Source: Haematospirillum sp. H4485 (GTDB taxonomy: Bacteria > Pseudomonadota > Alphaproteobacteria > Rhodospirillales > Rhodospirillaceae). Taken from it: a stretch of 64,000 nucleotides of DNA. Of the stretch, positions 18,174-28,352 are shown piece by piece. The notes under the pieces were generated by a model. It was given only the letters and a program-made list of their open reading frames with translations, was not told the DNA's origin and ran no database searches. The translations under genes were made by a program, and so were the position numbers. The DNA lies in the NCBI RefSeq assembly GCF_012102745.1, contig NZ_JAAVSY010000012.1, forward strand, positions 16,001-80,000. The letters are read 5' to 3'. Numbering within the stretch: position 1 is the stretch's first letter; each line of letters opens with the position of its first letter.

Positions 18174-21100
18174 TCATGGAGTAAAACGAACCCATTTCCA
18201 GTCCGGAGCACCATGTATCATTCTTACGGTACCAAGACTTCCATAGGTCGTCCGATTGAGGGCTGTCGCAATTGTTTGGCCAACAGCCCCCCCGCGGGAT
18301 CCCGGGATCGCACTGAAGCAGCAAGACATCTTGATCGGGGGATGTGTACCGCCGCCAACCCAGTCAGGATGTTGGGTCCGCATGTATCGTGCCAGGAGCT
18401 TGGCGGACATCGGGCGCATGTACCCGGCACCCTTGATGGACGGGAACACAAAACGCCCGGCACCATGCACGTCGATCACATCATGGAACTCGGTCCCGGA
18501 TTCATTCAGACGAAAAGCAACAGAAAAAAGCAGCCCAAGCTCTTCGCGATTGAGGGTCAGGAACCGATATGAATGACCGGTCTCGGATTTGGCGATTGGA
18601 TGCACCCGGGTAAAGGCATCAATCAGATCAAAATCGTTCTCTCCCAACGGTACAGGCATCGTATTCCCGAACCAGGAGAAGTAGGACCCGGATGCGGCAA
18701 CGGCTCCGCCAAAACCAGCCAGAGCTGACAAGGCCACCGTTATGCCATTCCCCGCACTGAAAAGGGGCTGACCACCAAGAGCCGCCTGCGTTCCTATCGC
18801 AGCTGCAGAACCGGACAAGCCACCCGCCACCCCGGATGCGGCAAAGCCAATCCGGCTGACAGCTGCAGCCGAATAACCCGCCCTGAAAGCCCGGCCTATT
18901 GCAGCATTGGCTGCTGTACCACCAAAGAACTCACCAGCCGCACCACCCGCAGCACCAGCGGCAAGATCAACAAGTGCCCGCACCGGCGTAAAGCGTTCAC
19001 CGGATGCTCCCGCTGCTGTCGCATCACCCGCCAGGGAACCAACCGCGCCGGCCGCCGCTGAAACAGCGGTAGAGGCCCCAAGCGCCGTTCCTTCTTCTGT
19101 CGCAAACAGGAACGCACCGGCACCGCCTGTAAACAAGGTTACGGCCGTCCCAACCAAAGCACCAAGCAGAACGGCCCACCACGCAGCCTCTCCGGTAGGA
19201 TCAAGAAGAGAGACCGGATTGTTGCCACAGTAAACGTAGGAGGATGCGTACTGTCCCTTGGGATCAACACTGTAGAAACGCTTCGATACCGGATCATAAA
19301 GACGGGCTGACGCATTGTACAAGCCTGTTTCTGCGTCATACTCATACCCGGTAAAACGGTAGCGCAGGTGATCAGCGGCCCCATAACGGGCTACAACCTC
19401 GCCAAATACGTTATAATGGAACGCGCTTGAAAGCCTTCCGTCTGCCACCAGCCCACGCACGGAGCCCAGATGATCCGTCAGAACCGGCATGACTTGCCCG
19501 TCAACCCGAATGGCAAACAACCCACCGGGACCGTAGAGATATTCCGTAACCGATGGCGTTCCCGAAGCAGGACAATATTCCTCCATCACGGTCCAGCCGT
19601 TCACACCACGCACATAGACCCGGCGACCCTCTGTCGTGGTCTTGACGATACGGTTTGATCGGCTGTCATACTCGAAGGCAACATCACCATCCGTGGTCCG
19701 TATCCTGTCCACACGCCGTGTACCCGGATGACGCACAATGTCGGTAATTGCCCTTGAATCAGCCCGGGTCACAGCACCAACAGCATCAAAGACATAATCG
19801 GTACGATCACTGCCATCGGTGTTGATAACCTGGTTTGTACCGGCACGATAACGGTACGCCATTGCCTGACCGTCATGGTCACAGGACAAAACGTTACCGT
19901 TGTCATCATAGGATGTCGGCGTAACGACCCCGAAACTCCAGCGCGGTTGGACAACACCATCAGCCATCGTCCGGGCTGACAGAATCCGACCGCCTGAGTC
20001 ATAGCGACAGACTGTGGACGTCCGCGCCGGGAACCCCGGCACAGCCAAAGCCGGCAGGGAAAAGGTCACATCGATCGAAGAGACCTGCCCATTGTAGTAC
20101 GCGGTACCATCCATAGCCCCGCTGTTGTAGGACAGCTCTTCGGTCATAAAGGCCGAAGAAAGACGGACCGGCCACCCGGGACTGTTATAGGCATAATCCG
20201 TCGTCACCGCTGCCTGTGCACCGGGAAGGATGCGCTGCTCTGCAATCTGGTCACCTGGTGCGTATGTCCATGCGGCCAGCACGGTACCATTTCCATCGAC
20301 CATACGCTCGACCCGGCCGACAGCATCACGCTGTGACAGGACCGTAAACCCGGATGGATAGGTTATGCCGGTCACATTACCCAGGTTGTCATAGGTAAAG
20401 GTTGTCGCATACGCCCGGCCAAGCTGCGGCAAACGCAATGTCTTTCCGGCAACCTGACCGGTATCATCATGATCATAGACAAGAACACTGGTGGCCTGAC
20501 GGCTTGTTTCATCACATTCCGTCGCAGACACCAGATGCCCGAGATTGTTGACAGACGTCCCGTCACCGTCATGCACAAAACGACGCAGGGCGCGGGCACC
20601 GTCCTCCGGGCGTGGCCAATCCGGCTGTTCCGCCCTGGCCTGCAAGGCTCGCCTGTCCCAGTCTGCTGCAACAAGACCGGTTTCAAGCGGTCGCCCATAG
20701 CGGTCATATTTACTGTAAACCACATCACCACGGGCGGCCGTAACAGCATCCCGGGCAAAACGTACATGTCCGGCAGCGTTGAAAACCGCCGTCTTCAGGC
20801 CACTGTCGGGATCCATGCGGCTGATAATCCGTCCAGAAAGATCAGACAGTGTCAGCCTGGTCCAGGCATCGGCTGCCCCTCCGGAAGGAAGAGCATAAAA
20901 ATTCGGCAGACGAACCGCCTGCTGTACGCCATCAGGCGTATAAACCGTGGCCTGACTCTCGATGGTCCAGTGCCCACGTTCTGAATCAACACGGCGGGCC
21001 GTGGCAACCGCCCGGGACAACGTATCGGTCATGGTCACGGACACGTCACCATTCTGGTCTGTTTTCTGCACACAGGCATAGCGACCGACCGGCAGCCCCA

Positions 21101-24100
21101 ACTGACGGGTTGGTGCATCATCCGTGTTGGCTCCATAGGACCAGCGTACGGTATGACGCCCCTCCGGAGTACGTGTGGACAGGTTGACGATGGCAAAGTC
21201 ACGACCAGGCATACCGGTCTCGACAACACGCCCCAGAGGAGACGGCTCAAAGCGTTTGCGGGTATAGGGATATCCTTGATCCTGCGGCCAAGCATCTGCC
21301 GCTTTTCCGGACAAAAGGCCGCTGTCACGATCAAAAGCCGTAACCAGATCACGGCGCCAGAACAGGAAGCCGTCACGACGGATATCAAGCGCAACGGGTT
21401 TGAGTTGCACATCCGGCCGCCCCAGTTCGTCATACAGGGTCGTCGCGATGACAACCTGCGTACCCTCAACAGAATGCCCCTGCGTCGTACGACCGCATCC
21501 GTCGAAATAGCGGATGGCCATCTGCAAACGGCTGCCGGCAACAAATTCACTGATAACCAGTGGCCCTCCGGCAACAAACGCCGGACGCCCCTGCGGGCAC
21601 TGCTCGGGCAGATAACGGAACAGAATCCGGCCATCAAGCGCCATAATCACAGCATGGGGTCCCAGCACAACCAACCAGTCACCGGATGGAGTGGGACTGG
21701 TAAAGGCACCGTGCACTGTGTCTTTGTTCAGGCGATCGGTCAGTGTCCAGGCGCATGTATCCGGATTCCAGGCAACAGCAAGATCATCACCCAGCATCAG
21801 ACCAACGCTGTGTCCAGGTTCAGCCTTGACTGTCAGGCGAACCATATAGTCTGTGACAAGCCGGATCCCGGTAAAATCGATCCGCCCGGGTTGATCCCCA
21901 TGATAAGCAAGCTGCCCGTTGGCACTGGTCCACAACGTCGGCTGTGTCGACGAGAACCCGTCCGACCAGACGCCATTGTTGCGAAACCGGCCATACCATG
22001 TGTCCCCCATCGGCTGGACCACAAGCTGACTGTTGGGAGTGTCCGGATCAAAACCATCCTGCGTTTGCCGCGCCAGATACGGCGCGATCACATTGACAAC
22101 AGACTGGAATTCGTTGGTGATCGCGACCTGGCGTTGCTGCCGGTCATAGATGCGGCGACGGATCTGGTTATAGGGGCCAACCTCAGCCGTCACACGATAG
22201 GTCACAGGATCAAAAACATGGGCCCGGACAGACCCACCACGTGTCGAAAATGCCACGTTATCGATGAAGACTGTCACGTTGCCACTGTTGACGGGCGTCA
22301 AACGCACCGTAACCGGACCCTGACATCCGGACAGATCCACAGGAATGGCATAAAAGGACCACTGTGTTGACGCAACCCGAACAGTCCGGGGCGTGGGCAA
22401 TGATGCAGCACCGGGACCGGTATACTCCACACGCCAGCATTCAACAGGGTCATGAACACGCGCAGCCGGATCCAGACAAGCCCAGAACGAGAACAGGAAT
22501 GGCTCTGAACGATCACGCGGCGTCAGCTCCAGAGATGCCCCGGATACCCCTGCCGGCACCGCCATACAACGTGTCCCCGTGCAGCTGATGGCCGTTACCA
22601 GGGGAGTCCGCGCAGGATCCAGGTTCCAGTTCCCAGCTGTCTCATAGGGTTCGAACCCGTAATAGTATGCTTCCTGTCCCGACAAGGACGCACCGGAAAA
22701 GGTCGCGACAAGGGGGGAGCCTGCCGTGGCATACAGCTCGCTCTGAACCAGCCCGGACGATGTTCGGGTCTCCACGTGATACCCATAGGCATTACGATGC
22801 TCGACACGTCCGGTCCGCAACCACTGTGCAGGATCCTCCGACGGGGTGGAACCACCTGCGGCAACACGACTCCATGCCTGAACTTCAGAGAAAAGAGACA
22901 GACGTCCGACATCCCCTATGGCCGGCCCGGGAAAAGAGCACCACTCCATCAGGGCCTGACCGGTTACAACTGGTTCGGCGTCACCTGTTGTAACGGTCGA
23001 GGTGATCTCCACCCATGGCGTCAGGATGTTGAGGAAACCAAACTGGGGATATCTCTGCCACCCGGGCACAACACGGCGGCGATGAACCTCGGTCTGCGCA
23101 ACAGAATTCAGGACCGCTATGTCCGTTTGCATAACCTGTCCCGTACGCAGGTCATACGCAAAGGATTGACTTGATGTCACGCCATCGACAACACGCGTCG
23201 TTGATGTCAACTGCACATAACCGCCATGCAAGCGACGGGTTGTGCCATCCCTGATATCCTGGACCTGGTCAACAAAAGACCAGGTGTTGAGATAACTGGC
23301 CACCACACGGTTACCTGCATCATGCATGTCCGTACGCAGGAGCTGCCCGTCCAGAACAGCCTCCCGCACCGGATTCCCGGGGGCACGATCCCCAATCCCG
23401 TTCATAAAGGTATAACGGGTCGAACCATTCTGACCGCCCGGCCCTCTGGACACAGCAACCGTATAGTATTTGCAAACATCGCCCTGCGCGCTGAGAGCTG
23501 CCGTATCCGGATCAAACAGGTAGCTCACCGCCTCGCGGGTGTAACCGTTATCGCTGGTCACAGACCGCACCGGAAAATCTGCAACCGGTTGCAATACAGA
23601 GTCATGCAGGAACCGATACAGGGTCAAAGACTGCGCCTGATCAAAAGGCTCATCGGCAGGAAGGAAGGTTGCAAAGCTTCCCGGCCCGGAAGACTCACAC
23701 AAAGCCTGCGGCACAACCTCACCGGCAAAAATAAACCCGGGCTTCAGAACCATGATCCGGGTCATCAGTCTCCCGGCATTTTCCTGACCCAAAGCCAGCA
23801 GAAACAGCGGGCCCTGATTGACAAGGGTTGCCGTATTCACATCCGGAGGCAATGAGCCGGTTACATGCCGGGCGGCTTCTTTCCAGTCTGTTGATGCACC
23901 CCGATCGTAAACATGGTCACCAAACGTCACCGTATTGCCACCGGCACTGGGGCCATAGTGCTGCAAACCGCTTCCAACAGGCGCACCGTCATATAAAAGG
24001 AGCGGATCACCAGCCCAGACAGATTGGGCGGTATCGGGATCAAAAGCCTGCAACATCCCGATGACCTGATCCGGGGTGTATTCAGTTTTCACCACCACAT

Positions 24101-26558
24101 CATCTCCGGCTACAAACCGGAAAGCAGCACCGTCCCTGACAGGTATACGCAGGGACAAGCTGTTATTGGGAAGCCATTCACGACCATTGAACCGCAACAG
24201 GTTGGGCCCGCAGGCAACCAGGCCAGATGGTAAAATGACAGGTATGGGCTGCCAGGGCAAAATGCCGGTTTCTGTCTTGTCGATGGTCCCAACAATCTGG
24301 AACGGCGCATTCAGTGTCCGGTCAGGCTTCCAGGTATACAGGCTGAGCTGCCACGTCAGGCGGGATCCTGTATCAGCAATGACCGACGCGGCAGCAAAAA
24401 CCCATGATGCCGCCACCCAGTGAAAATTGGCACGAACATCCGGGCCGGAGATAGTTATGTCCGGTGCCGGACGTGTATCCAGAATCGTCCAGTCACCTGT
24501 TTCTCCAACACCATGACAGACCAGGCGGCTTTGCTTTGTACCGGGTGCGGAAAGCCCGTCGTAATACAGCACAACCATGGCAGTGGCATTCGCTGCCAAA
24601 AAAATATGCCAGGCAGAAGGATCCCGCATGCGTTCTTCTGTCGGAACGTTTTCTTGCGTCCATGACCGCGAGAGGTCATTCCATGTAAACCAGGTAACGG
24701 TGTTGTTCTGTCCGTTGGCTATGGCCAGAAAACGATCTCCGGCGACAACGTGGCTGTTACGGCTTTCAATACCCAGGGGAGAAGCAGGATCTTCAATCCA
24801 CCCGCCCAGAATACGGTTGTCACGGTGGAAGAACAGCACGCAGCTGCTGGCTTTATCTGCATCAGGAACATGCAGAACAAAGAAATCATCACGCAAGACG
24901 GGATTGATACCATCCGGATCAATGGACAGCAGATACTGCTGCGCAGACGGGGTCCAGGCAATCCAGCGCCCGTTCCACGTATAAACTGTCAGACTGAAAC
25001 GACTGTCAGCAATCCACAGGACAACCGCGTAGTCCGTACCAAACCAGACCCTTGGCCTGGCACTGGCCAAGGCCGGCAAGACCGTCAGGCTGCGCGAACA
25101 CTGCGTCAGACTTTTTTGCTGGTAATCATACGCAACAACAGCCCCTTCCGGTAAATGCCGCGAGGCAATTGCCCCGGGATTACTCCCTGTTGCCGGGTAA
25201 TACGTCATACGCAAGGGCGGCAGAAAACTGCCATCAGCCTGTACCCGGGTTATCGCCGTCAGGACGCGCCGCGTCATGGTGCCGGCAAAATCGGGGGGAG
25301 CCTTGTCAGGAACAGCCGCAAACAACCCAAGCTCATACGTAAAGCAGGTTGTAAACAACAGGTCGCCCGTGTGGGCACGGCACTCAACACGGTCAAGAAA
25401 CAGCGTCTCGTAACGATCCTGCCACGCTGTGGGCGCATCATCGGGAACAGCCCTGTGCGGATCCAGATACTCACGCACACCGGACATGTCACTGGAATAC
25501 TGCTTCGGTGCATAAATCAGGCGTGCTGAACGTCCGAACATGTCAGTGACAGTTTCCAGGTAGATGGCCCGGGTAAACGGCAGACCATTCACACCGACAA
25601 GAGGCTGGACCTGTCTGTAGGCAAAGCGGATCTCATCACGGTTCGGAGCCCGCTGAGCAGATACATACCATGACAACGGATACTGAGCCTGAATCCGCTT
25701 CCCCTCGGGATCGTGGGCAACCATTCCCGGGCCGGCCCACCCGTTCCAATGAACGCCCCAGACAATCGAATCCCCCTGACTGGTACCATGCCCCGCAGCG
25801 TTGGTTCCGGAAGCCCCACCAAAAATACGGCACAGACCGGATGTGTCATAAATCTCCCAGCGTTCGAACGGTGCGTAATAGCAAACACGAGAGAAATCAT
25901 AGCCTTCTGCTTCGTAGTGAAAACCACCATCCAGAACAGACAAGGAGCCAGCTTCAACCCGGACAACAAGCATATAGGCGTTGACTGGATCAACAACAGA
26001 CCAGCTCTGTCCGGGAACATCGACCGTTACACGCGCTCCCCGGTCCAGAACAAGGCCTTGGTCCAGAAAAGCACGCTGTACTGCCGGCGTTACCTCCTTG
26101 CGATCCAGGGAAGCAGACAGACTGATATCAAGACACCCCCGCTGCCACGGACGTGCAACACGATACAAACGGTTACGAGACCCCCGGCTGGTCAGGAAGA
26201 AGGTGACGCTGTTCCGATCACCCGGCACAGCATAATGGGCATCGATCCGGTCGATGGGCATATCCCACCCAAGCCCAAGAATGCCGGTCGGTGCATCGCG
26301 ATTGCTTTGCACAACCTGCCCCGAAACAGCGCTGTTATAAGTGGCAAGAAGCTCTAGGTTCAGACCACTTCGCCCCGGAAGAGACAGCAGGAGAACAGAG
26401 AATGAAACGGTGCCCCGGAACAGATTCACATCCTGCCCGGAACTCCCATCGGCACTATATTGCGAGGCCTGCCCGGGCGGGGCCTCAAGTACCGTGTCCA
26501 ACCTTGCAGCATTCATAACACGTTTCCGTACACCAGCCAGCCCAATCGAATCTAGCAT
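18174..26558 (-). CDS. Giant Rhs/YD-repeat protein with putative C-terminal toxin domain
   Basis: A 2794-residue protein. The N-terminal ~450 residues resemble SpvB/Tc-toxin heads (DVNLFRGTVSFSVLLLSL; GILGLGWDMPIDRI). A long beta-rich middle follows, then YD repeats (YDNLGNVTGITYPSG, YDDNGNVLSCDHDG) and the Rhs core end YDAETGLYNASARLYDP...GNNPVSLLDPTGEA near residue 2458. Beyond the core, about 170 Ala/Gly-rich hydrophobic residues precede a terminal domain (about 2630-2794) with VIDVHGAG (His about 2698) and KMSCCFSA (Cys about 2746-2747). No signal peptide is visible. ATG 26558 lacks a clear ribosome site, and ATG 26516 is an alternative. It heads the operon with proteins A and B. Confidence 0.88.
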   Translation of the reverse strand: MLDSIGLAGVRKRVMNAARLDTVLEAPPGQASQYSADGSSGQDVNLFRGTVSFSVLLLSLPGRSGLNLELLATYNSAVSGQVVQSNRDAPTGILGLGWDMPIDRIDAHYAVPGDRNSVTFFLTSRGSRNRLYRVARPWQRGCLDISLSASLDRKEVTPAVQRAFLDQGLVLDRGARVTVDVPGQSWSVVDPVNAYMLVVRVEAGSLSVLDGGFHYEAEGYDFSRVCYYAPFERWEIYDTSGLCRIFGGASGTNAAGHGTSQGDSIVWGVHWNGWAGPGMVAHDPEGKRIQAQYPLSWYVSAQRAPNRDEIRFAYRQVQPLVGVNGLPFTRAIYLETVTDMFGRSARLIYAPKQYSSDMSGVREYLDPHRAVPDDAPTAWQDRYETLFLDRVECRAHTGDLLFTTCFTYELGLFAAVPDKAPPDFAGTMTRRVLTAITRVQADGSFLPPLRMTYYPATGSNPGAIASRHLPEGAVVAYDYQQKSLTQCSRSLTVLPALASARPRVWFGTDYAVVLWIADSRFSLTVYTWNGRWIAWTPSAQQYLLSIDPDGINPVLRDDFFVLHVPDADKASSCVLFFHRDNRILGGWIEDPASPLGIESRNSHVVAGDRFLAIANGQNNTVTWFTWNDLSRSWTQENVPTEERMRDPSAWHIFLAANATAMVVLYYDGLSAPGTKQSRLVCHGVGETGDWTILDTRPAPDITISGPDVRANFHWVAASWVFAAASVIADTGSRLTWQLSLYTWKPDRTLNAPFQIVGTIDKTETGILPWQPIPVILPSGLVACGPNLLRFNGREWLPNNSLSLRIPVRDGAAFRFVAGDDVVVKTEYTPDQVIGMLQAFDPDTAQSVWAGDPLLLYDGAPVGSGLQHYGPSAGGNTVTFGDHVYDRGASTDWKEAARHVTGSLPPDVNTATLVNQGPLFLLALGQENAGRLMTRIMVLKPGFIFAGEVVPQALCESSGPGSFATFLPADEPFDQAQSLTLYRFLHDSVLQPVADFPVRSVTSDNGYTREAVSYLFDPDTAALSAQGDVCKYYTVAVSRGPGGQNGSTRYTFMNGIGDRAPGNPVREAVLDGQLLRTDMHDAGNRVVASYLNTWSFVDQVQDIRDGTTRRLHGGYVQLTSTTRVVDGVTSSQSFAYDLRTGQVMQTDIAVLNSVAQTEVHRRRVVPGWQRYPQFGFLNILTPWVEITSTVTTGDAEPVVTGQALMEWCSFPGPAIGDVGRLSLFSEVQAWSRVAAGGSTPSEDPAQWLRTGRVEHRNAYGYHVETRTSSGLVQSELYATAGSPLVATFSGASLSGQEAYYYGFEPYETAGNWNLDPARTPLVTAISCTGTRCMAVPAGVSGASLELTPRDRSEPFLFSFWACLDPAARVHDPVECWRVEYTGPGAASLPTPRTVRVASTQWSFYAIPVDLSGCQGPVTVRLTPVNSGNVTVFIDNVAFSTRGGSVRAHVFDPVTYRVTAEVGPYNQIRRRIYDRQQRQVAITNEFQSVVNVIAPYLARQTQDGFDPDTPNSQLVVQPMGDTWYGRFRNNGVWSDGFSSTQPTLWTSANGQLAYHGDQPGRIDFTGIRLVTDYMVRLTVKAEPGHSVGLMLGDDLAVAWNPDTCAWTLTDRLNKDTVHGAFTSPTPSGDWLVVLGPHAVIMALDGRILFRYLPEQCPQGRPAFVAGGPLVISEFVAGSRLQMAIRYFDGCGRTTQGHSVEGTQVVIATTLYDELGRPDVQLKPVALDIRRDGFLFWRRDLVTAFDRDSGLLSGKAADAWPQDQGYPYTRKRFEPSPLGRVVETGMPGRDFAIVNLSTRTPEGRHTVRWSYGANTDDAPTRQLGLPVGRYACVQKTDQNGDVSVTMTDTLSRAVATARRVDSERGHWTIESQATVYTPDGVQQAVRLPNFYALPSGGAADAWTRLTLSDLSGRIISRMDPDSGLKTAVFNAAGHVRFARDAVTAARGDVVYSKYDRYGRPLETGLVAADWDRRALQARAEQPDWPRPEDGARALRRFVHDGDGTSVNNLGHLVSATECDETSRQATSVLVYDHDDTGQVAGKTLRLPQLGRAYATTFTYDNLGNVTGITYPSGFTVLSQRDAVGRVERMVDGNGTVLAAWTYAPGDQIAEQRILPGAQAAVTTDYAYNSPGWPVRLSSAFMTEELSYNSGAMDGTAYYNGQVSSIDVTFSLPALAVPGFPARTSTVCRYDSGGRILSARTMADGVVQPRWSFGVVTPTSYDDNGNVLSCDHDGQAMAYRYRAGTNQVINTDGSDRTDYVFDAVGAVTRADSRAITDIVRHPGTRRVDRIRTTDGDVAFEYDSRSNRIVKTTTEGRRVYVRGVNGWTVMEEYCPASGTPSVTEYLYGPGGLFAIRVDGQVMPVLTDHLGSVRGLVADGRLSSAFHYNVFGEVVARYGAADHLRYRFTGYEYDAETGLYNASARLYDPVSKRFYSVDPKGQYASSYVYCGNNPVSLLDPTGEAAWWAVLLGALVGTAVTLFTGGAGAFLFATEEGTALGASTAVSAAAGAVGSLAGDATAAGASGERFTPVRALVDLAAGAAGGAAGEFFGGTAANAAIGRAFRAGYSAAAVSRIGFAASGVAGGLSGSAAAIGTQAALGGQPLFSAGNGITVALSALAGFGGAVAASGSYFSWFGNTMPVPLGENDFDLIDAFTRVHPIAKSETGHSYRFLTLNREELGLLFSVAFRLNESGTEFHDVIDVHGAGRFVFPSIKGAGYMRPMSAKLLARYMRTQHPDWVGGGTHPPIKMSCCFSAIPGSRGGAVGQTIATALNRTTYGSLGTVRMIHGAPDWKWVRFTP

Positions 26559-26682
26559 TGGTTGTATACGATATAATTTATCCCGACAAGGTTAATAATA
26601 AGTCGGCACTTTACCGATTAATAAATGGTAATAAAAATAAAATGACATACGGAATGCTGTGCAGATGAATACAAAAGAGGAA

Positions 26683-26705
26683 CGGCTCCAAACAAGAAGG
26701 AGCCG
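26683..26705 (-). terminator. Possible terminator after the RTX gene
   Basis: CGGCTCC (26683-26689) and GGAGCCG (26699-26705) form a 7-bp stem with a 9-nt loop. On the minus strand it is followed by a T-rich stretch (TTCCTCTTTTG). It lies between the RTX gene and rhs, both on the minus strand, so it would separate their transcripts. The T tract is imperfect. Confidence 0.45.
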
Positions 26706-26774
26706 AACCGGGACAAAGAAAAACGGGAAAGAACAGAGTTGCAGCAGATATCAGGATACTCTGCAAGTCACAAC

Positions 26775-26828
26775 GTGATGTCCCCTGCAACACACCTGCA
26801 AGCAGGCAGATATCACAGGGGACAGCAC
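26775..26828. other. Long imperfect stem-loop downstream of the RTX gene
   Basis: The segment 26775-26787 (GTGATGTCCCCTG) pairs with 26816-26828 (CAGGGGACAGCAC) with one mismatch. The loop holds an internal CCTGCAAGCAGG hairpin. It begins 27 bp after the RTX stop codon and has no T tract, so it may be an RNA-stabilising or processing structure rather than a terminator. The rest of the 296-bp gap up to the rhs start shows no gene, and its 26560-26640 part is AT-rich and probably carries the rhs promoter. Confidence 0.55.
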
Positions 26829-26854
26829 CATCAATAGCGTATGATCAACGCGGC

Positions 26855-27787
26855 TTATTCTGCAACCAAACCCAACGCTTCCGCCGTAATATGGAACGGA
26901 ATCTCGGAACCCGTCTCGACAAGAATCATCATATCCTCGACCCCATCACCTGTTACATCAATACGGAGGGCAGGTGGAGCATACCAAGCACCATAGTCAG
27001 CCCCTGCGCTATACCAGACAGAATGCGCAGCGGGATTTTGACCGCTGAAGGCAAGAGCCTGTAAACCATCCTCCGCTGTATTTGCATCAATGGCAGACAA
27101 GTCAATACGGTCCCCATCATCAGAGTTAAAATCGATAATTCTGGAAGGGTCATTGAATGGAGAGTCTGAAACCGACTTGAACACGAATGTATCGGCTCCC
27201 TTTCCACCCATCAGGATATCATCGCCCCCGTTGGCAATCAGGGTGTCATTACCTTCACCACCAGCCAGCATGCTTCTGCCCGCAGCGGCCTTAAGGGTAT
27301 CACCGGCAAGGCCGCCAATAACGGCTTCTATATTGTGCAGTGTATCCTCATGCTGCCCACCGACCTTGACCACAACCGGCCCTTTGACAGACAAGTCCGC
27401 CTCGACAGGCTTATCTTTGTCGGAATATTCGGCCCCATCAAAACCAGCGCCACCATCCAGGATATCCCGCCCCGGACCACCAAAGAAAACTTCATTGGCA
27501 GAAGTCCCTGTCATCCGGTCATCAGCCGAACCACCGATGACCCTTTCAATATTTCTCAGAAGATCTTTCTGCTGACCATTCACATTGACAACCAGATCCC
27601 CCACAGAGGATGGCGTAATCGTCAGCGGATCTGCATAAGATGAATAATCAACAGTATCAGCACCACCAAGACCATCGATGAATCCACGAGCCTCAGGTGG
27701 ATGCAAAAAATCACTGCCCTGCGTTCCAGTCACCACCGCATAGGGACCAACCATAACAACAGAGCTCTTCATCTGTGTCATATCCAT
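26855..27787 (-). CDS. RTX (haemolysin-type calcium-binding) repeat protein
   Basis: About 310 residues. GGxGxD-type nonapeptides occur in several blocks (IDGLGGADTVDYSS; GGPGRDILDGGAGFD; LAGGEGNDTLIANGGDDILMGG cluster), followed by the GADTFVFKSVSD / IIDFNSDDGDRIDLS segment typical of the serralysin-type C-terminus. Such proteins are usually exported by type I secretion and fold on calcium outside the cell. No secretion genes or enzymatic domain are in view. GGAGG inside the frame at 27799 favours Met at 27787 as start. AT-rich upstream DNA and a related fragment at 37.6 kb suggest a mobile accessory history. Confidence 0.82.
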   Translation of the reverse strand: MDMTQMKSSVVMVGPYAVVTGTQGSDFLHPPEARGFIDGLGGADTVDYSSYADPLTITPSSVGDLVVNVNGQQKDLLRNIERVIGGSADDRMTGTSANEVFFGGPGRDILDGGAGFDGAEYSDKDKPVEADLSVKGPVVVKVGGQHEDTLHNIEAVIGGLAGDTLKAAAGRSMLAGGEGNDTLIANGGDDILMGGKGADTFVFKSVSDSPFNDPSRIIDFNSDDGDRIDLSAIDANTAEDGLQALAFSGQNPAAHSVWYSAGADYGAWYAPPALRIDVTGDGVEDMMILVETGSEIPFHITAEALGLVAE

Positions 27788-28142
27788 CATATCCTCCATG
27801 TTCAGACAGGCCAGAACAGCCCCCAGACACGAAAGGTATCAAAGCAAACAAGAGACATCACAATGAGAATATATACGCAAAATATACACTATACAGGACA
27901 TAGAATAGCCACATACATATAACCAGATAACTATAAACAACATGAATCAATTGACTATATTCGAGAGAAATTCACAATAGCATGTATAAATTATAAAAAT
28001 TCATAGCCTATCATGCATGATTCATGAATGTGTACGTCATACATTTCAATGAAAAGAATCTATACTATCCACGCGCACGCCAGAACAGTCAGCCGCAACG
28101 ACAGCACACGCTGCCTGCTTCAGGAATGGTAACAAGAAGAGA
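27788..28142. other. AT-rich intergenic stretch upstream of the RTX gene
   Basis: This stretch of about 355 bp holds no convincing gene. It is much richer in A/T than its surroundings, with several TATA-like blocks and overlapping palindromes ATCATGCATGAT and ATTCATGAAT near 28009-28029. It probably contains the RTX promoter and possibly a regulator site. No further element can be named. Confidence 0.6.
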
Positions 28143-28352
28143 CTAAAAGGACTGTGGCCGGTCAGAACGTTTCTTGTCCATCACCACAATCAGGCTCTGG
28201 TTACGCTGCTGTGCCATAAGGTTTGCCGACACAGGATCCAAGCCCTGCAAGGTACGACCGGGTTCAGGATACATACAGGGCAGGCGCGCAAACACCGAAC
28301 GCATAACCGCGCCTCTTCCCTGCGCGGAATACACATACGCCAAGATCAAGTA
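28143..28352 (-). pseudogene. Possible 3' remnant of an unknown gene abutting repeat A
   Basis: An open minus-strand frame ends at 28143 and reads RSVFARLPCMYPEPGRTLQG and then LDPVSANLMAQQRNQSLIVV, which looks protein-like in composition. Upstream the frame runs straight into repeat copy A, where the residues no longer resemble a protein. This could be a gene cut by the repeat, or a 53-residue gene starting at ATG 28304. No family is recognised. Confidence 0.3.

Noticed and set aside
21153..22370. 405-residue open frame on the plus strand inside the Rhs gene
   Set aside because: It lies antisense to a continuous, recognisable Rhs protein; its product is rich in Arg/Thr/Gln with no family features, as expected for a GC-rich shadow frame.
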